Under the pieces are notes generated by a model that saw nothing but the letters and a program-made list of their open reading frames with translations, was not told the origin of the DNA and did no database searches. DNA of 64,000 nucleotides from Paenibacillus donghaensis (GTDB taxonomy: Bacteria > Bacillota > Bacilli > Paenibacillales > Paenibacillaceae). Of this stretch, positions 27,211 through 36,568 are shown piece after piece. The DNA is taken from contig NZ_CP021780.1 of NCBI RefSeq assembly GCF_002192415.1, positions 4,526,001 to 4,590,000 of the forward strand. Reading direction: 5' to 3'. The position numbers and the translations under genes were made by a program. Every line of letters starts with the position of its first letter. Within the stretch, counting starts at the first letter, position 1.

Positions 27211-28338
27211 TCAGCCTTTGACGCTCTCATTCACAATCGAGACGACAAGCTCAGCCACTTTGACAATATCCTCGGCCCGGATCCGCTCCTGGGTCGTGTG
27301 GATATGCTCATACCCCACAGCCAGATTGACAGTTGGCACCTTCAGACCATTGAACACATTGGCATCGCTGCCGCCGCCGGATGCAAACAGCCGCGGAGTC
27401 AGCCCCAGCGCCGAAATCGCCCGCTGCGCCAGCTGCACGACTTCATCATGCTCATTGAAGCTGAAGGCCGGGTAGATAATCTCGCTGCGGAACTCGCATT
27501 CCGCCCCATACTCACGAACCGTCGTCTCCAGCGCTTCCCGCATGGATGCGATCTGGTCCTGCACTTTCTCCTGCACGATACTGCGTGCTTCCGCATCCAG
27601 CTGCACATGATCGCATACCACATTCGTTGGACCGCCGCCGGCGAATCTGCCGATGTTGGCTGTTGTCTCATTGTCGATGCGTCCCAGCTTCATCGCGGCG
27701 ATCGCCTTGCTCGCCACCTGAATGGCGCTGATGCCATCCTCGGGATTCACACCGGCATGCGCCGATTTGCCGAAGATCTGCATCGTAACTCTCGCCTGTG
27801 TAGGTGCGGCAACGGCAATGGCACCAACCTCGCCGTTGGAGTCAAGAGCGAAGCCGAAATCGGCATCCAGATGCTGCGGGTCCATGGCCCGCGCACCCAG
27901 CAGCCCGGATTCTTCACCGGCTGTAATCACGAACTGGATCTGTCCGTGCGGAACGCCCTGCTCCTGGATGACACGAATGGCTTCGAACAATGCGGCAAGT
28001 CCCGCCTTGTCATCCGCACCAAGAATCGTGCTTCCATCACTTGTAATCCAGCCATCCTCATTCAACACCGGCTTAATGCCCTGCCCGGGAACAACTGTAT
28101 CCATATGGCAGGTGAACAGCAGCTTAGGAGCGCTCACACCCTCAGTCGCAGGCCAGGTCACGAACAAGTTCCCGGAACCATGTCCGGTTCTTTCCTTGGA
28201 ATCGTCTTCGGTTACGGCCAGTCCCAGAGCGCCGAATTTCTGCTTCAGCACCTCTGCAATCTGTGATTCGTTTCCGGTCTCGCTATCTACACGGACAAGC
28301 TCCATGAATTCTTCAATCAATCGTTGTTCTGCTATCAC
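27211..28338 (-). CDS. M20/M25/M40 family peptidase, PepT-like
   Basis: 375 residues from a GTG start with GAGGGAAG upstream. Zinc-ligand motifs: FTCHMDTVVPG (His, Asp), STILGADDKAGLA (bridging Asp), TAGEESGLLGA (Glu pair), ALDSNG and the late GYEHIHTTQE (His). The insert dimerisation domain is near 180-290. The family cleaves an N-terminal residue from tripeptides in the cytosol, as PepT and B. subtilis YqjE-type proteins. Stands alone between two terminators. Confidence 0.88.
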   Translation of the reverse strand: MIAEQRLIEEFMELVRVDSETGNESQIAEVLKQKFGALGLAVTEDDSKERTGHGSGNLFVTWPATEGVSAPKLLFTCHMDTVVPGQGIKPVLNEDGWITSDGSTILGADDKAGLAALFEAIRVIQEQGVPHGQIQFVITAGEESGLLGARAMDPQHLDADFGFALDSNGEVGAIAVAAPTQARVTMQIFGKSAHAGVNPEDGISAIQVASKAIAAMKLGRIDNETTANIGRFAGGGPTNVVCDHVQLDAEARSIVQEKVQDQIASMREALETTVREYGAECEFRSEIIYPAFSFNEHDEVVQLAQRAISALGLTPRLFASGGGSDANVFNGLKVPTVNLAVGYEHIHTTQERIRAEDIVKVAELVVSIVNESVKG

Positions 28339-28434
28339 TGGACTTCCCTCTCTTTCGCGGATACGTTACAATGGTTGTACTAGGCATAATAACACTTATG
28401 CTCATTACTTAAACTAATCTCAAAGGAGTCACTC

Positions 28435-28536
28435 ATGCAACGTCAAAAATGGTTTAAAGTTGTCATCTACGTTATGTTGATTGCTATGGTCGCCTCTACG
28501 CTGTTTATGGTGATTGAGCCTTTCTTCGCGGGCTAA
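28435..28536 (+). CDS. prli42: stressosome-associated protein Prli42
   Basis: 33-residue membrane protein: a short basic head (MQRQKWFKVV), one helix (IYVMLIAMVASTLFMVI) and a four-residue tail. This layout and the sequence VxYxMLxxMxASTL match Prli42, which tethers the stressosome to the membrane. AAAGGAG is six bases before the ATG, and a strong terminator follows, so it is a real monocistronic gene. Confidence 0.82.
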   Translation: MQRQKWFKVVIYVMLIAMVASTLFMVIEPFFAG

Positions 28537-28561
28537 TCTTCCGCCAGCAGCGTTAACCATT

Positions 28562-28588
28562 AGCGGCAGGGATACCCTGCCGTTATTT
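28562..28588 (+). terminator. terminator of prli42
   Basis: AGCGGCAGGG and CCCTGCCGTT close on ATA and are followed by ATTTT. It lies 26 bp past the prli42 stop and just beyond the lipB end on the other strand. Confidence 0.85.
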
Positions 28589-28603
28589 TGGTATGTGCAC
28601 CGG

Positions 28604-29320
28604 TCATTCCTCTCTGATGGAGAGCAAGGGGGCTTGACCGGCTTCACAGCCAAATTCCTGCAGAAAAAAGGGCAGCAGCGCTTCGGCAACTTCCCTTACT
28701 TCAACCCTGCGGCCGCTGCATTCCTCCAGCGAGGTTACGCCGTAGTCGCTGATTCCGCAGGGGATGATGCCTGCAAATCCGTGTTCGGCTATCCCTGCCT
28801 TCACATTCAGAGCAAACCCGTGGCTGGTGATGAATCCCCGGCTGGATTTGGCTTTGTTGAATTTCACGCCTATGGCGCAGATTTTGCGATCGCCTACCCA
28901 AACCCCTGTATACTCCGGCTTGCGGTCGGCTTCGATCCCGCAGGAGGCCAAATATTCAATCACCACAGCCTCCAGGCTGCGCAGATAACCATGCAGGTCG
29001 ACCCTGCCCTCTTCACCGAGCTTCAACAGCGGATAACCCACCAGCTGCCCCGGTCCATGATATGTAATGTCTCCTCCCCTGTCGATTTCAAACAGCGTAA
29101 TGCCCCGCTCCTTCAGCTGCGCACTATCCAGCAGAAGATGCTCGGGATGATTCTGTGAACCTATCGTATAGGTAGGGGGATGCTGCATTAACAGAAGCCG
29201 CTCCGGCCGGGTACCGGCATCAATTTGTGCTACGGCTGTTTTTTGCAGCTCCCAGGCCTGGCCGTATTCCATCATAGACTCATAGAATATCTCTAATCTG
29301 CGGATAACCTTGCTGTTCAT
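28604..29320 (-). CDS. lipB: octanoyl-ACP:protein octanoyltransferase LipB
   Basis: 238 residues. Transfers octanoate from ACP to lipoyl domains, the first step of lipoate formation. The fold motif RGGDITYHGPGQLVGYPLL is near 72-90, the catalytic lysine is in ICAIGVKFNKAKSSRGF near 140, and the catalytic cysteine in IIPCGI near 172. The ATG chosen has GAGGAGG upstream; 22 more codons upstream are open but lack a site. It follows bkdB, whose product must be lipoylated, which makes functional sense. Confidence 0.92.
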   Translation of the reverse strand: MNSKVIRRLEIFYESMMEYGQAWELQKTAVAQIDAGTRPERLLLMQHPPTYTIGSQNHPEHLLLDSAQLKERGITLFEIDRGGDITYHGPGQLVGYPLLKLGEEGRVDLHGYLRSLEAVVIEYLASCGIEADRKPEYTGVWVGDRKICAIGVKFNKAKSSRGFITSHGFALNVKAGIAEHGFAGIIPCGISDYGVTSLEECSGRRVEVREVAEALLPFFLQEFGCEAGQAPLLSIREE

Positions 29321-29382
29321 ATCTGCAGCTCCCTCCTCTTCCATACTTCTGATTCCAAGTTTACCCTTTCCGCAGCCACCGA

Positions 29383-30951
29383 TCAATACAGCTTCGTATC
29401 GGCGTTGTACCCCTCCACATTGTCCTTGACACGCTGGAGGAACCGGCCGCAGATGACACCGTCCAGAATCCGGTGATCCAGAGACAGGCAGATATTAGCC
29501 ATCGAGCGAACGGCAATCATATCGTTGATCACTACCGGCTTCTTGACAATCGACTCGAAGGTTACAATCGCCGCCTGCGGGTAGTTGATGATCGGATAGG
29601 ACAGTATGGAGCCGAACGAACCGGTATTATTGACCGTAAACGTTCCTCCCTGCACATCATCCAGCTTCAGCTTGCCTTCCCGTGTTCTCTGCGCCAGCTC
29701 GTCGATCTCGCGGGCCAGCCCTGCGATGTTCTTCTGGTCGGCTTTTTTGATCACCGGCATCATCACCGAATCCTCGGTGCCTACCGCAAGCGAGATGTTG
29801 ATATCGCGTTTGATGATGATTTTGTCGACGGCCCAGACGGAGTTCATAATTGGGTAGTCCTTGAGCGCACTGACTACGGCTTTCATCAAGAAAGCCAGGT
29901 AGGTGAGGTTGATCCCTTCCTTGCGCTTGAACTCATCCTTCAGCTTGTTGCGCAGCGCGACCAGATTGGTCACGTCCACCTCAATCATCGTCCAGGCATG
30001 CGGGATTTCCGAGACGCTCTGCCGCATCCGGGTAGCAATCGTATTGCGGACCGGCGTTACATCGATCAGGAATTCCGAGCTGCTGCCGCGCCCGCCTTCC
30101 ACTTCAATCGTCGGAATCTTCGGCGATTCGCTTAAATGCAGACCGGACTGGCGCAGCGGCTCCGATATCTGCTGCTGCTCCTCCACAGTGGGCTGCTGCA
30201 TCTGGGCTCCGGCCGGTGGATTGACGGCAGAGGCTGGGGATTGATTGCTAGCAGAGACTGATGATTGATTGACAGCAGACGCTGGCGAAGCTGGGCCTGC
30301 CGATGGATTGACGGCAGAGACCGATGCAGAGGCTGCCGGAGTCGCGGCGGCACCGCTCTCCAGGTAGGTTAGCACATCCTTGCGTGTGATCCGCCCGCCG
30401 AGGCCGGTGCCCGGCACGGCGCTCAGCTCAAGGTTGTGCTCAGCTGCAAGCGTCAGCACCGCCGGTGAATAACGGGCACGCATAGGCGTGTCCCCGTGGG
30501 AAGCGGCGGAAGCAGCTGCGCCGGAGACAGACGGCGCGCCAGCTGTGGAGGCAGCCGCGGCACGGCTGCTGCCGGGTGTAGCCGCAGCCGGAGCTTGGCC
30601 GGCTGCGGTTCGCGCCGTCGGGCTTGCCGGCGGCGCGGCGGGTGCGGCAGGCTCCTGCGCCGGTGCAGGAGCGGTACCCTGGATGGCCGCTGGCGCAGCC
30701 ACGGCCACGGCAATGCGGCAGATGACCTCGCCCACATTGATGGTCTGGCCTTCCTCCGCGAGCAGCTCACCCATCACCCCGTCCAGGGTAGATGGCAGCT
30801 CCGCGTTTACTTTATCTGTGATCAGCTCACACAGCGGCTCGTATTGCTCAACAGGATCGCCCGGCTGCTTCAGCCATTTTCCGATAGTGGCCGACACCAG
30901 CGATTCCGCCAGCTGGGGCATGATCACGTCGATCAGCTTAGAGTTGTTCAT
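29383..30951 (-). CDS. bkdB: branched-chain alpha-keto acid dehydrogenase E2 (lipoamide acyltransferase)
   Basis: 522 residues. One N-terminal lipoyl domain (about 7-80, with the lipoylated Lys in ELITDKVNAELPS), an Ala/Pro linker, a peripheral-subunit-binding domain (ARYSPAVLTLAAEH, about 170-205), a second linker with degenerate SAVNPSA repeats, and the catalytic domain ending with the DHRILDGVICGRFL active-site His. GAGGAG precedes the ATG; 17 upstream codons are excluded. Accepts branched acyl groups to make CoA primers for branched fatty acids. Separated from bkdAB by a 1 kb repeat island. Confidence 0.92.
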   Translation of the reverse strand: MNNSKLIDVIMPQLAESLVSATIGKWLKQPGDPVEQYEPLCELITDKVNAELPSTLDGVMGELLAEEGQTINVGEVICRIAVAVAAPAAIQGTAPAPAQEPAAPAAPPASPTARTAAGQAPAAATPGSSRAAAASTAGAPSVSGAAASAASHGDTPMRARYSPAVLTLAAEHNLELSAVPGTGLGGRITRKDVLTYLESGAAATPAASASVSAVNPSAGPASPASAVNQSSVSASNQSPASAVNPPAGAQMQQPTVEEQQQISEPLRQSGLHLSESPKIPTIEVEGGRGSSSEFLIDVTPVRNTIATRMRQSVSEIPHAWTMIEVDVTNLVALRNKLKDEFKRKEGINLTYLAFLMKAVVSALKDYPIMNSVWAVDKIIIKRDINISLAVGTEDSVMMPVIKKADQKNIAGLAREIDELAQRTREGKLKLDDVQGGTFTVNNTGSFGSILSYPIINYPQAAIVTFESIVKKPVVINDMIAVRSMANICLSLDHRILDGVICGRFLQRVKDNVEGYNADTKLY

Positions 30952-31025
30952 GATTTCACTCCTCAAAGTTTTACTACAAATATAAGAGTTTATAGGTTCC
31001 ACACCATAAATTAGCCTTCTATTTC

Positions 31026-31343
31026 GTTACTACTTAGGTTCCAACGAGGTTTAGATGTTAATCCGGAACGTGATGGCGTAAATAAATGCGAAAGTGCAAC
31101 TAATTCCAGCTGAAACCTCTATCAGGAGGCAATTAAGTGCGATATTACAACTAATTTCGAGTAAATCAAGTTCTCTACGTTCAAACGCCGGAATTAAGTG
31201 CATTTTTGCAACTATTTGCTCCAAAACGGAAAAAGACGGCTAATTAGATGCAATTTTGCAACTAAATCAATTGCTTGGACTTAGGAAACCACTACGAAGT
31301 CAAATCTTCTATGTTCTCATCATACCAAGGCCTAAGCAGTAAC
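31026..31343. mobile_element. F-F-R-R family I element, intact, with 8-bp target duplication
   Basis: 318 bp from GTTACTACTTAGGTTCC to GGCCTAAGCAGTAAC. TCTATTTC flanks it on both sides (31018-31025 and 31344-31351). Modules: F1 31081-31107, F2 31131-31161, R3 31190-31222, R4 31243-31273. It is inserted 75 bp upstream of bkdB and so has changed the upstream region of that gene. Confidence 0.85.
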
Positions 31344-31353
31344 TCTATTTCTT

Positions 31354-31398
31354 AAAAAAACGGATACCGCCTCTTACAGAGAACCGCGAAGCCGTTTC
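31354..31398 (-). terminator. hairpin with T-tract between bkdAB and bkdB
   Basis: Minus strand: AAACGGCTTCGCGG, a loop, then GGCGGTATCCGTTT followed by more T. Shape and arms resemble the H hairpins. If active it stops transcripts from bkdAB before bkdB, so bkdB would need its own promoter. Confidence 0.5.
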
Positions 31399-31497
31399 TT
31401 CTTACACACTTCACATTACACACTTCACAGAATTTGATTTGCTTCGATAGAATTTGCTTTTTCCGTATTCACATACACATGCGCGCAATATAGTAAA

Positions 31498-31684
31498 TGC
31501 CTGCATTTGTACATCTTTTTCGAGCCACCGTAGGAGTTAAGCTCCAATTCCTGCAAAAATACATCTTTTTAGAGTAAATATCGCCTTCCAGCCTGCTTAA
31601 ACCGGAAATACCTGCACTTTCGCAGGTATTTACTCCAATTATACTCAAATTGTCTAAAATTCCTGTACTATTGCAGGCTTTCGC
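31498..31684. repeat. F-F-R-R family IV element, isolated copy
   Basis: Modules CCTGCATTTGTACATCTTTT (31498 on), AATTCCTGCAAAAATACATC (31552 on), then inverted AATACCTGCACTTTCGCAGG (31606 on) and AATTCCTGTACTATTGCAGG (31658 on). It is the same family as the triple copy at 8.3-9.4 kb, 22 kb away. Confidence 0.75.
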
Positions 31685-31745
31685 TCCTGGCTCCTGGCTC
31701 CTGGCTCCTGGCTCCTGGCTCCTGGCTCCTGGCTCCTGGCTCCTA
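31683..31745. repeat. tandem heptamer (GCTCCTG)8 plus one variant
   Basis: Eight perfect GCTCCTG units and a ninth GCTCCTA, then degenerating AGCTCCTAGCG sequences. Period seven in a non-coding stretch. The remaining 31,746-32,006 shows no gene. Confidence 0.95.
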
Positions 31746-32006
31746 GAACCTAGCTCCTAGCGCTTAGCCATAGCCTTTAAGGCATAGCTCTTAGCACAGC
31801 GCATCGTACATAGCTCCCAATACCCGGCTTCTGCAAGCTTCTACAAGCCAACGTTCCAACTCTAATTCCGGGCAGCAACTGGATAACTATGGTCAGTTAA
31901 AATTCCGTCTTTGGGTTGGATTCCGTCTTAAGTTGAATTACTTCTTAAGCTGAATTCCGTCAACGTCAACAGCAGAATCCCTACATCAGCCCGGCTTCTG
32001 CCGTGC

Positions 32007-32993
32007 TTAATATTGCGCCAGGCGCAGCATTTCGGCCTTCACCTTGTCCTTGTTGAGCAAGAAAAACTTCTCCATCGGCGGGCTGATCGGCATCGCCGGC
32101 ACGTCGGGGCCGCAGAGGCGGAAGATCGGCGCATCCAGCTCGAACAGACAATGCTCGGCGATAATCGCAGCCACCTCGCCGCCGATGCCGCCGGTCTTGT
32201 TGTCCTCATGGACGATCAGCACCTTGCCCGTCTGGCGGGCGGCCGCAATAATGGCCTCGCGGTCCAGCGGCTGCAGCGTACGCAGATCGAGAATATGCGC
32301 GGTGATGCCTTCCTCACGCTCCAGCTCCTCCGCGGCCTGCATTGCAAAATGCAGCGGCATGCTATACCCGATAACCGTGATATCGTCGCCTTGCCGCAGC
32401 AGGTTGGCTTCGCCGATCGGCACCGTATAGTCGCCTTCCGGCACCTCTCCCTTGATCAGCTTGTAGCATTTCTTGTTCTCGAAGAACAGGACCGGATCAG
32501 GGTCGCGTACCGCCGCCTTCAGCAGCCCTTTGGCATCATAAGCCGAATACGGCGCAACAATCTTCAGCCCCGGCGTGCCGAAGAAGATCGATTCCGGGCA
32601 CTGGGAGTGATACAGCCCGCCAAAAATACCGCCGCCAATCGGCGCGCGGATCACCAACGGACAATTCCAGTCGTTGTTGGAGCGGTAGCGGATTTTGGCC
32701 GCCTCGCTGATAATCTGGTTCGTGGCCGGCAGCATGAAATCGGAATACTGCATTTCGGCAATCGGCTTCATGCCATACATCGCCGCGCCGATCGCCACCC
32801 CGGCAATCGCCGACTCCGCCAGAGGCGTATCCAGCACGCGCTCCTCGCCGAACTGCTCCTGCAGCCCTTTGGTGGTGGTGAATACGCCGCCTTTGACGCC
32901 CACATCCTCACCCAGCACAAATACGGAATCATCCCGCTCCATTTCTTCCTTCATCGCCAGCCGGATTGCCTCGATATATTCAAGCATAGCCAT
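32007..32993 (-). CDS. bkdAB: branched-chain alpha-keto acid dehydrogenase E1 beta subunit
   Basis: 328 residues, transketolase-like pyrimidine domain plus C-terminal domain. Family motifs: LGEDVGVKGGVFTTTKGL near 27-44 and DTPLAESAIAGVAIGAAMYG near 55-74, with the Glu that activates thiamine diphosphate. It pairs with BkdAA as an alpha2beta2 decarboxylase for the keto acids of Val, Leu and Ile. Starts 3 bp after the bkdAA stop with GGGGAGG in that gene's end. Confidence 0.94.
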   Translation of the reverse strand: MAMLEYIEAIRLAMKEEMERDDSVFVLGEDVGVKGGVFTTTKGLQEQFGEERVLDTPLAESAIAGVAIGAAMYGMKPIAEMQYSDFMLPATNQIISEAAKIRYRSNNDWNCPLVIRAPIGGGIFGGLYHSQCPESIFFGTPGLKIVAPYSAYDAKGLLKAAVRDPDPVLFFENKKCYKLIKGEVPEGDYTVPIGEANLLRQGDDITVIGYSMPLHFAMQAAEELEREEGITAHILDLRTLQPLDREAIIAAARQTGKVLIVHEDNKTGGIGGEVAAIIAEHCLFELDAPIFRLCGPDVPAMPISPPMEKFFLLNKDKVKAEMLRLAQY

Positions 32994-32996
32994 CGT

Positions 32997-34028
32997 TTAA
33001 GCCTCCCCTTCAGACGCGGACTCGTCGTATACATGCAGCAGTGTGTCTTCCGGCTTCGGAAAAGGGGCATTGTCAGCATATTCAATCGCTGCCTTCAGCT
33101 CCAGATTGCACTCGGCAATCATGTCCTGCTCCTGCTCTTCGCTCCACAAACCCAGATCTATCAGGTAGTTGCGGAAAAAGGCTACGCCGTCTTTTGCCCA
33201 GTTCTCATCAATCTCTTCCTGGGTCCGGTATGCCAGATCATTGTCCGAGGTGGAATGCGGCGACAGCCGGTACATCATCGCTTCGATCAAGGTTGGCCCT
33301 TCACCGGCGATGGCACGCTCACGCGCTTCCTTGACGACACGGTAGACCTCCAGCGGATCATTGCCATCTACGCGGATGCCGGGGAATCCGTAGCCGAGCG
33401 CACGGTCGCTGACCTTGCCGCCCAACTGCTTGTGAGCCGGAATCGAAATCGCATATTGGTTATTCTGGCACATGAAGATTACCGGCAGCTTGTTGACACC
33501 GGCGAAATTGCACGCTTCATGAAAATCCCCCTGGTTGCTGGAGCCTTCTCCAAACGTCACGAAGGAGACAAATTTCTGGCGCTTCATCTTCGCAGCAAGC
33601 GCAAAGCCGACTGCATGCGGTACCTGGGTAGTTACTGGACTGGAGCCGGTCACAATCCGCAGCCGTTTGCTTCCGAAGTGGCCCGGCATTTGCCGTCCGC
33701 CGCTGTTCGGGTCCTCCGCCTTGGCGAATACGGACAACATCAGCTCGCGCGTGGTCATCCCTACGGTTAGTACGAAGGCATAATCGCGGTAATACGGTAG
33801 AAAGTAATCACTCTCCCGGTCCAGCGCAAATGCCGCCGCCACCTGTCCCGCCTCTTGGCCGATGCCGGAGACGTGGAAGTTGATCTTGCCGGCACGCTGG
33901 AGCAACAGACTGCGCTCGTCGTATTTGCGGGCGAGCAGCATATATCTGTACATATCGATGACCTGGCCGTCACTGAGTCCAAGTTGCTTATGTCTGTTAA
34001 CTGTTCCTACAGTACCTGGGTTGTTCAT
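32997..34028 (-). CDS. bkdAA: branched-chain alpha-keto acid dehydrogenase E1 alpha subunit
   Basis: 343 residues. The thiamine diphosphate motif is GEGSSNQGDFHEACNFAGVNKLPVIFMCQNN near 160-190 (G-D-G-like start and NN end), and the phosphorylation-loop equivalent YRLSPHSTSDND is near 265. TAGGAGG precedes the ATG. It is the first of the two E1 genes, 190 bp after lpd. Confidence 0.94.
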   Translation of the reverse strand: MNNPGTVGTVNRHKQLGLSDGQVIDMYRYMLLARKYDERSLLLQRAGKINFHVSGIGQEAGQVAAAFALDRESDYFLPYYRDYAFVLTVGMTTRELMLSVFAKAEDPNSGGRQMPGHFGSKRLRIVTGSSPVTTQVPHAVGFALAAKMKRQKFVSFVTFGEGSSNQGDFHEACNFAGVNKLPVIFMCQNNQYAISIPAHKQLGGKVSDRALGYGFPGIRVDGNDPLEVYRVVKEARERAIAGEGPTLIEAMMYRLSPHSTSDNDLAYRTQEEIDENWAKDGVAFFRNYLIDLGLWSEEQEQDMIAECNLELKAAIEYADNAPFPKPEDTLLHVYDESASEGEA

Positions 34029-34143
34029 GGTTAGGTACCTCCTAAAATTGGGATAAAGGCTTAAATTCCACCCTCACCACGTACCTGATCTTATAACCAG
34101 GTACTAATTCATGGCTTATGACCATTATAATCCCATTCTGCCC

Positions 34144-34170
34144 AAAAAGAAAAGCCTGGATAAAAGGCTT
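34144..34170 (-). terminator. weak hairpin after lpd
   Basis: Minus strand AAGCC / GGCTT with a nine-base loop and then TTTCTTTTT. Lies between lpd and bkdAA, so if it works it only attenuates the operon. Confidence 0.4.
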
Positions 34171-34217
34171 GCCGCCTTTCTAGTAATTCCTGCAGCCGGG
34201 AGTGGCGGCGCGAAAAC

Positions 34218-35639
34218 TTAGAAGCCGATGGACCGTCCATCTACCGCCAGCATCGCTTCGCCTACGATTTCGGAAAGCGTGGGATGGGCATGAACGGCTT
34301 CGCCCAGCTCCCATGGTGTTGCATCCAGCAGCTGCGCCAGTGCCGCTTCCCCGATCAGCTCGGTCACATGCGGTCCGAGCATCTGCACGCCCAGAATGTC
34401 GCCGCTCGCGCGGTCGGCGACCACCTTGACGAACCCGTCCTTATGGCCCTGCACAATGGCTTTGCCGATGGCCGAGAACGGGAATTTGCCGGTCACGACG
34501 TCCCGGCCGAGTGCCTTCGCCTCTTTCTCCGTGTGGCCGACACTGGCTACTTCAGGACGCGTGTAGACACAGCGCGGCACCTTGTGCGTCTCATAGGCGT
34601 GAAGTTTCTCTCCGGCCAGATGGTTGACGGCCCGGATACCCTCATGGCTGGCCGCATGGGCCAGCTGCAGGCCGCCGATACAGTCGCCGATCGCATAGAT
34701 ATGCGGCTCCCCGGTCTGCATATTGGCGTTCACCGCGATCACGCCTTTGTCGGTGCGGATATCGGTATTCTCCAGGCCAATGTTCTCCACATTGGCTACA
34801 CGGCCTACCGATACCAGCAGCTTCTCGGCGGACAGGCTATGGGCCTGGTCCCCCTTGCTGGCCTGCAGCGTTATGCCCTCTGCTGTGATCCGGCTGGAGG
34901 CCGCATCCACGGTCATCCCGGTCAGGACCTTGATCCCGCGTTTCTTGAGCAGCCGCTGCAGCTCACGCGCGATCTCTTCATCCTCCAGCGGCAGCAGCTG
35001 GTCCGCCGCTTCCACCACGGTCACCTCGACGCCGAAGTCGGCCAGCATCGAGGCCCATTCCACCCCAATCACGCCGCCGCCGACGATCAGGATCGAGGCG
35101 GGCAGCTCTTCCAGCAGCAGCGCTTCCTCGCTGCTGAGAATTACCTGCCCGTCCGGCTCCAGGCCGGGCAGCACGCGCGGGCGTGAGCCGGTGGCGAGGA
35201 TGAGGTTCGCGGAGACTACCGTCTCCATCTCTCCATCCGCAAGCTCTACCGCCACCGCCCCGCTGCGCGGTGAGAAAATCGAGGGGCCTATCACGCGCCC
35301 CTTCCCCTTCAGCACTTGAATTTTATTCTTGCGCATCAGGTATTGAACTCCCTGGTGCAGCTGCTCCACTACGCTCTCCTTGCGCCGCTGCACCTTCGGG
35401 AAGACCAGCTTCACGCCTTCCGTCTCGATGCCATAGCTCTCGCTGTCCTTGATATCTGCAAAGACCTCGGCGCTGCGCAGCAGCGATTTGCTCGGAATGC
35501 AGCCCCGGTGCAAGCAGGTGCCGCCTAATTTATCCATCTCAATCACAACAACGGATTTCCCCAGCTGAGCGGCGCGAATCGCGGCCACGTACCCTCCGGT
35601 ACCTCCGCCAAGTATTGCCACGTCACATGAAATCGTCAT
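34218..35639 (-). CDS. lpdA: dihydrolipoyl dehydrogenase (E3)
   Basis: 473 residues. FAD-binding GGGTGGYVAAIRAAQLG at 11-27, redox-active disulfide GGTCLHRGCIPSK near 39-51, NAD-binding GGGVIGVEWA near 180, second FAD motif IYAIGDC near 310, and the active-site His-Glu pair in VHAHPTLSEIV near 445. Reoxidises lipoamide on E2. As the first gene before bkdAA it corresponds to LpdV of Bacillus bkd operons. GGAGGAT precedes the ATG. Confidence 0.94.
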   Translation of the reverse strand: MTISCDVAILGGGTGGYVAAIRAAQLGKSVVVIEMDKLGGTCLHRGCIPSKSLLRSAEVFADIKDSESYGIETEGVKLVFPKVQRRKESVVEQLHQGVQYLMRKNKIQVLKGKGRVIGPSIFSPRSGAVAVELADGEMETVVSANLILATGSRPRVLPGLEPDGQVILSSEEALLLEELPASILIVGGGVIGVEWASMLADFGVEVTVVEAADQLLPLEDEEIARELQRLLKKRGIKVLTGMTVDAASSRITAEGITLQASKGDQAHSLSAEKLLVSVGRVANVENIGLENTDIRTDKGVIAVNANMQTGEPHIYAIGDCIGGLQLAHAASHEGIRAVNHLAGEKLHAYETHKVPRCVYTRPEVASVGHTEKEAKALGRDVVTGKFPFSAIGKAIVQGHKDGFVKVVADRASGDILGVQMLGPHVTELIGEAALAQLLDATPWELGEAVHAHPTLSEIVGEAMLAVDGRSIGF

Positions 35640-35812
35640 GATATGTATCCTCCAGTCATTCGTGCAATCTATGAACTATACTATTGTACTCTGTTTCGAA
35701 CGCTTTACAAAACCAACAAACGTCATATGTCCGTGGACTTTTTTACGATGAAGCGTTATCATAAAAAGGAATTCAAAGAGCCCCAAGCGGCTCTGGAGGG
35801 GTGGGGGTTCTG

Positions 35813-36124
35813 ATGAAATTGCTGATTTCACGCTTCATTGCCATCCTGATTCTGGTCGTTCCCGGCCTGATGGCCATGAACGGGTTTCTGATGATGAAAG
35901 ACGATATCTTCGATTACTACTCCATGCATGGCGATGAGACGACAACTCCCGTGTTCGCCTGGCTCCATTTCGGCGGCGGACTGCTGCTGTTTCTGGCGGG
36001 CATGAGCTTCCTCGGCGGCTGGATACTGACCCGTGACCGCAAAAAAGGCTACGCCGGTCCGCGGTTTCGCGAGAAACAACAGGCTCAGGCTGCCTCCGCT
36101 CCAGACGTCCCCAAAGCCCCTTAA
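35813..36124 (+). CDS. DUF2627 family membrane protein (YqzF-like)
   Basis: 103 residues with two membrane helices (about 6-26 and 48-72) and a charged tail, the DUF2627 layout (DDIFDYYSMHGDE, FAWLHFGGGLLLFLAGMSFLGGWI). Function unknown. The ATG is used; a GTG four codons upstream touches the GGAGGGG ribosome site and is less likely. It is divergent from lpd; yqzF lies near the bkd genes in B. subtilis too. Confidence 0.82.
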   Translation: MKLLISRFIAILILVVPGLMAMNGFLMMKDDIFDYYSMHGDETTTPVFAWLHFGGGLLLFLAGMSFLGGWILTRDRKKGYAGPRFREKQQAQAASAPDVPKAP

Positions 36125-36266
36125 ACCTATCATCCACACTACTTTTTCTGCTATATTTTATTCCAACCCTACCTATCCCAACCGTACCTATCCAACTCCT
36201 CGTACCCATCCAATCCGCTGATTTCGGCACAGCATACTTAAGAGTTCATTTAATTTAACTGTAATA

Positions 36267-36568
36267 CTGGTTACTGATAGATCTCAGCGGGGATTGTTGC
36301 TGCTGGAACGTTCGGAGTAAATAAAGGAAAAAGTAAGATACTACTTAGGTTCCAGCTTGGATTAAATATGTCCCACTTGAATGATCGGAGCATTTAGATA
36401 CAAAAGTGGTTACCACTTCGGTTCCTGCAAGGATTTAATATGTCCCACTCGAACGTTTGGGCAATTAAATGCAAAAATTGCTTACCACCTAGGTTACAGC
36501 AAGGATTTAATATGACCCACTTGAATGATCGGAGCACATAGATGCAAATGGGTTACCACTTAGGTCCC
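36267..36568. repeat. array of five left-end fragments of family I elements
   Basis: Versions of GTTACTACTTAGGTTCC start near 36269, 36338, 36409, 36481 and 36552, about 70 bp apart. Each is followed by a left arm and breaks off in the middle of module F1 (for example AGATGCAAAT) where the next end begins. This is what repeated insertion of one copy into the F1 module of the last would leave if the right halves were then lost. No gene lies in 36,125-36,811. Confidence 0.7.

Noticed and set aside
32013..33770. 585-codon open frame opposite the bkd E1 genes
   Set aside because: It is antisense to two well-recognised genes, is rich in His, Arg and Gln as usual for GC-rich shadow frames, and lacks a family match.
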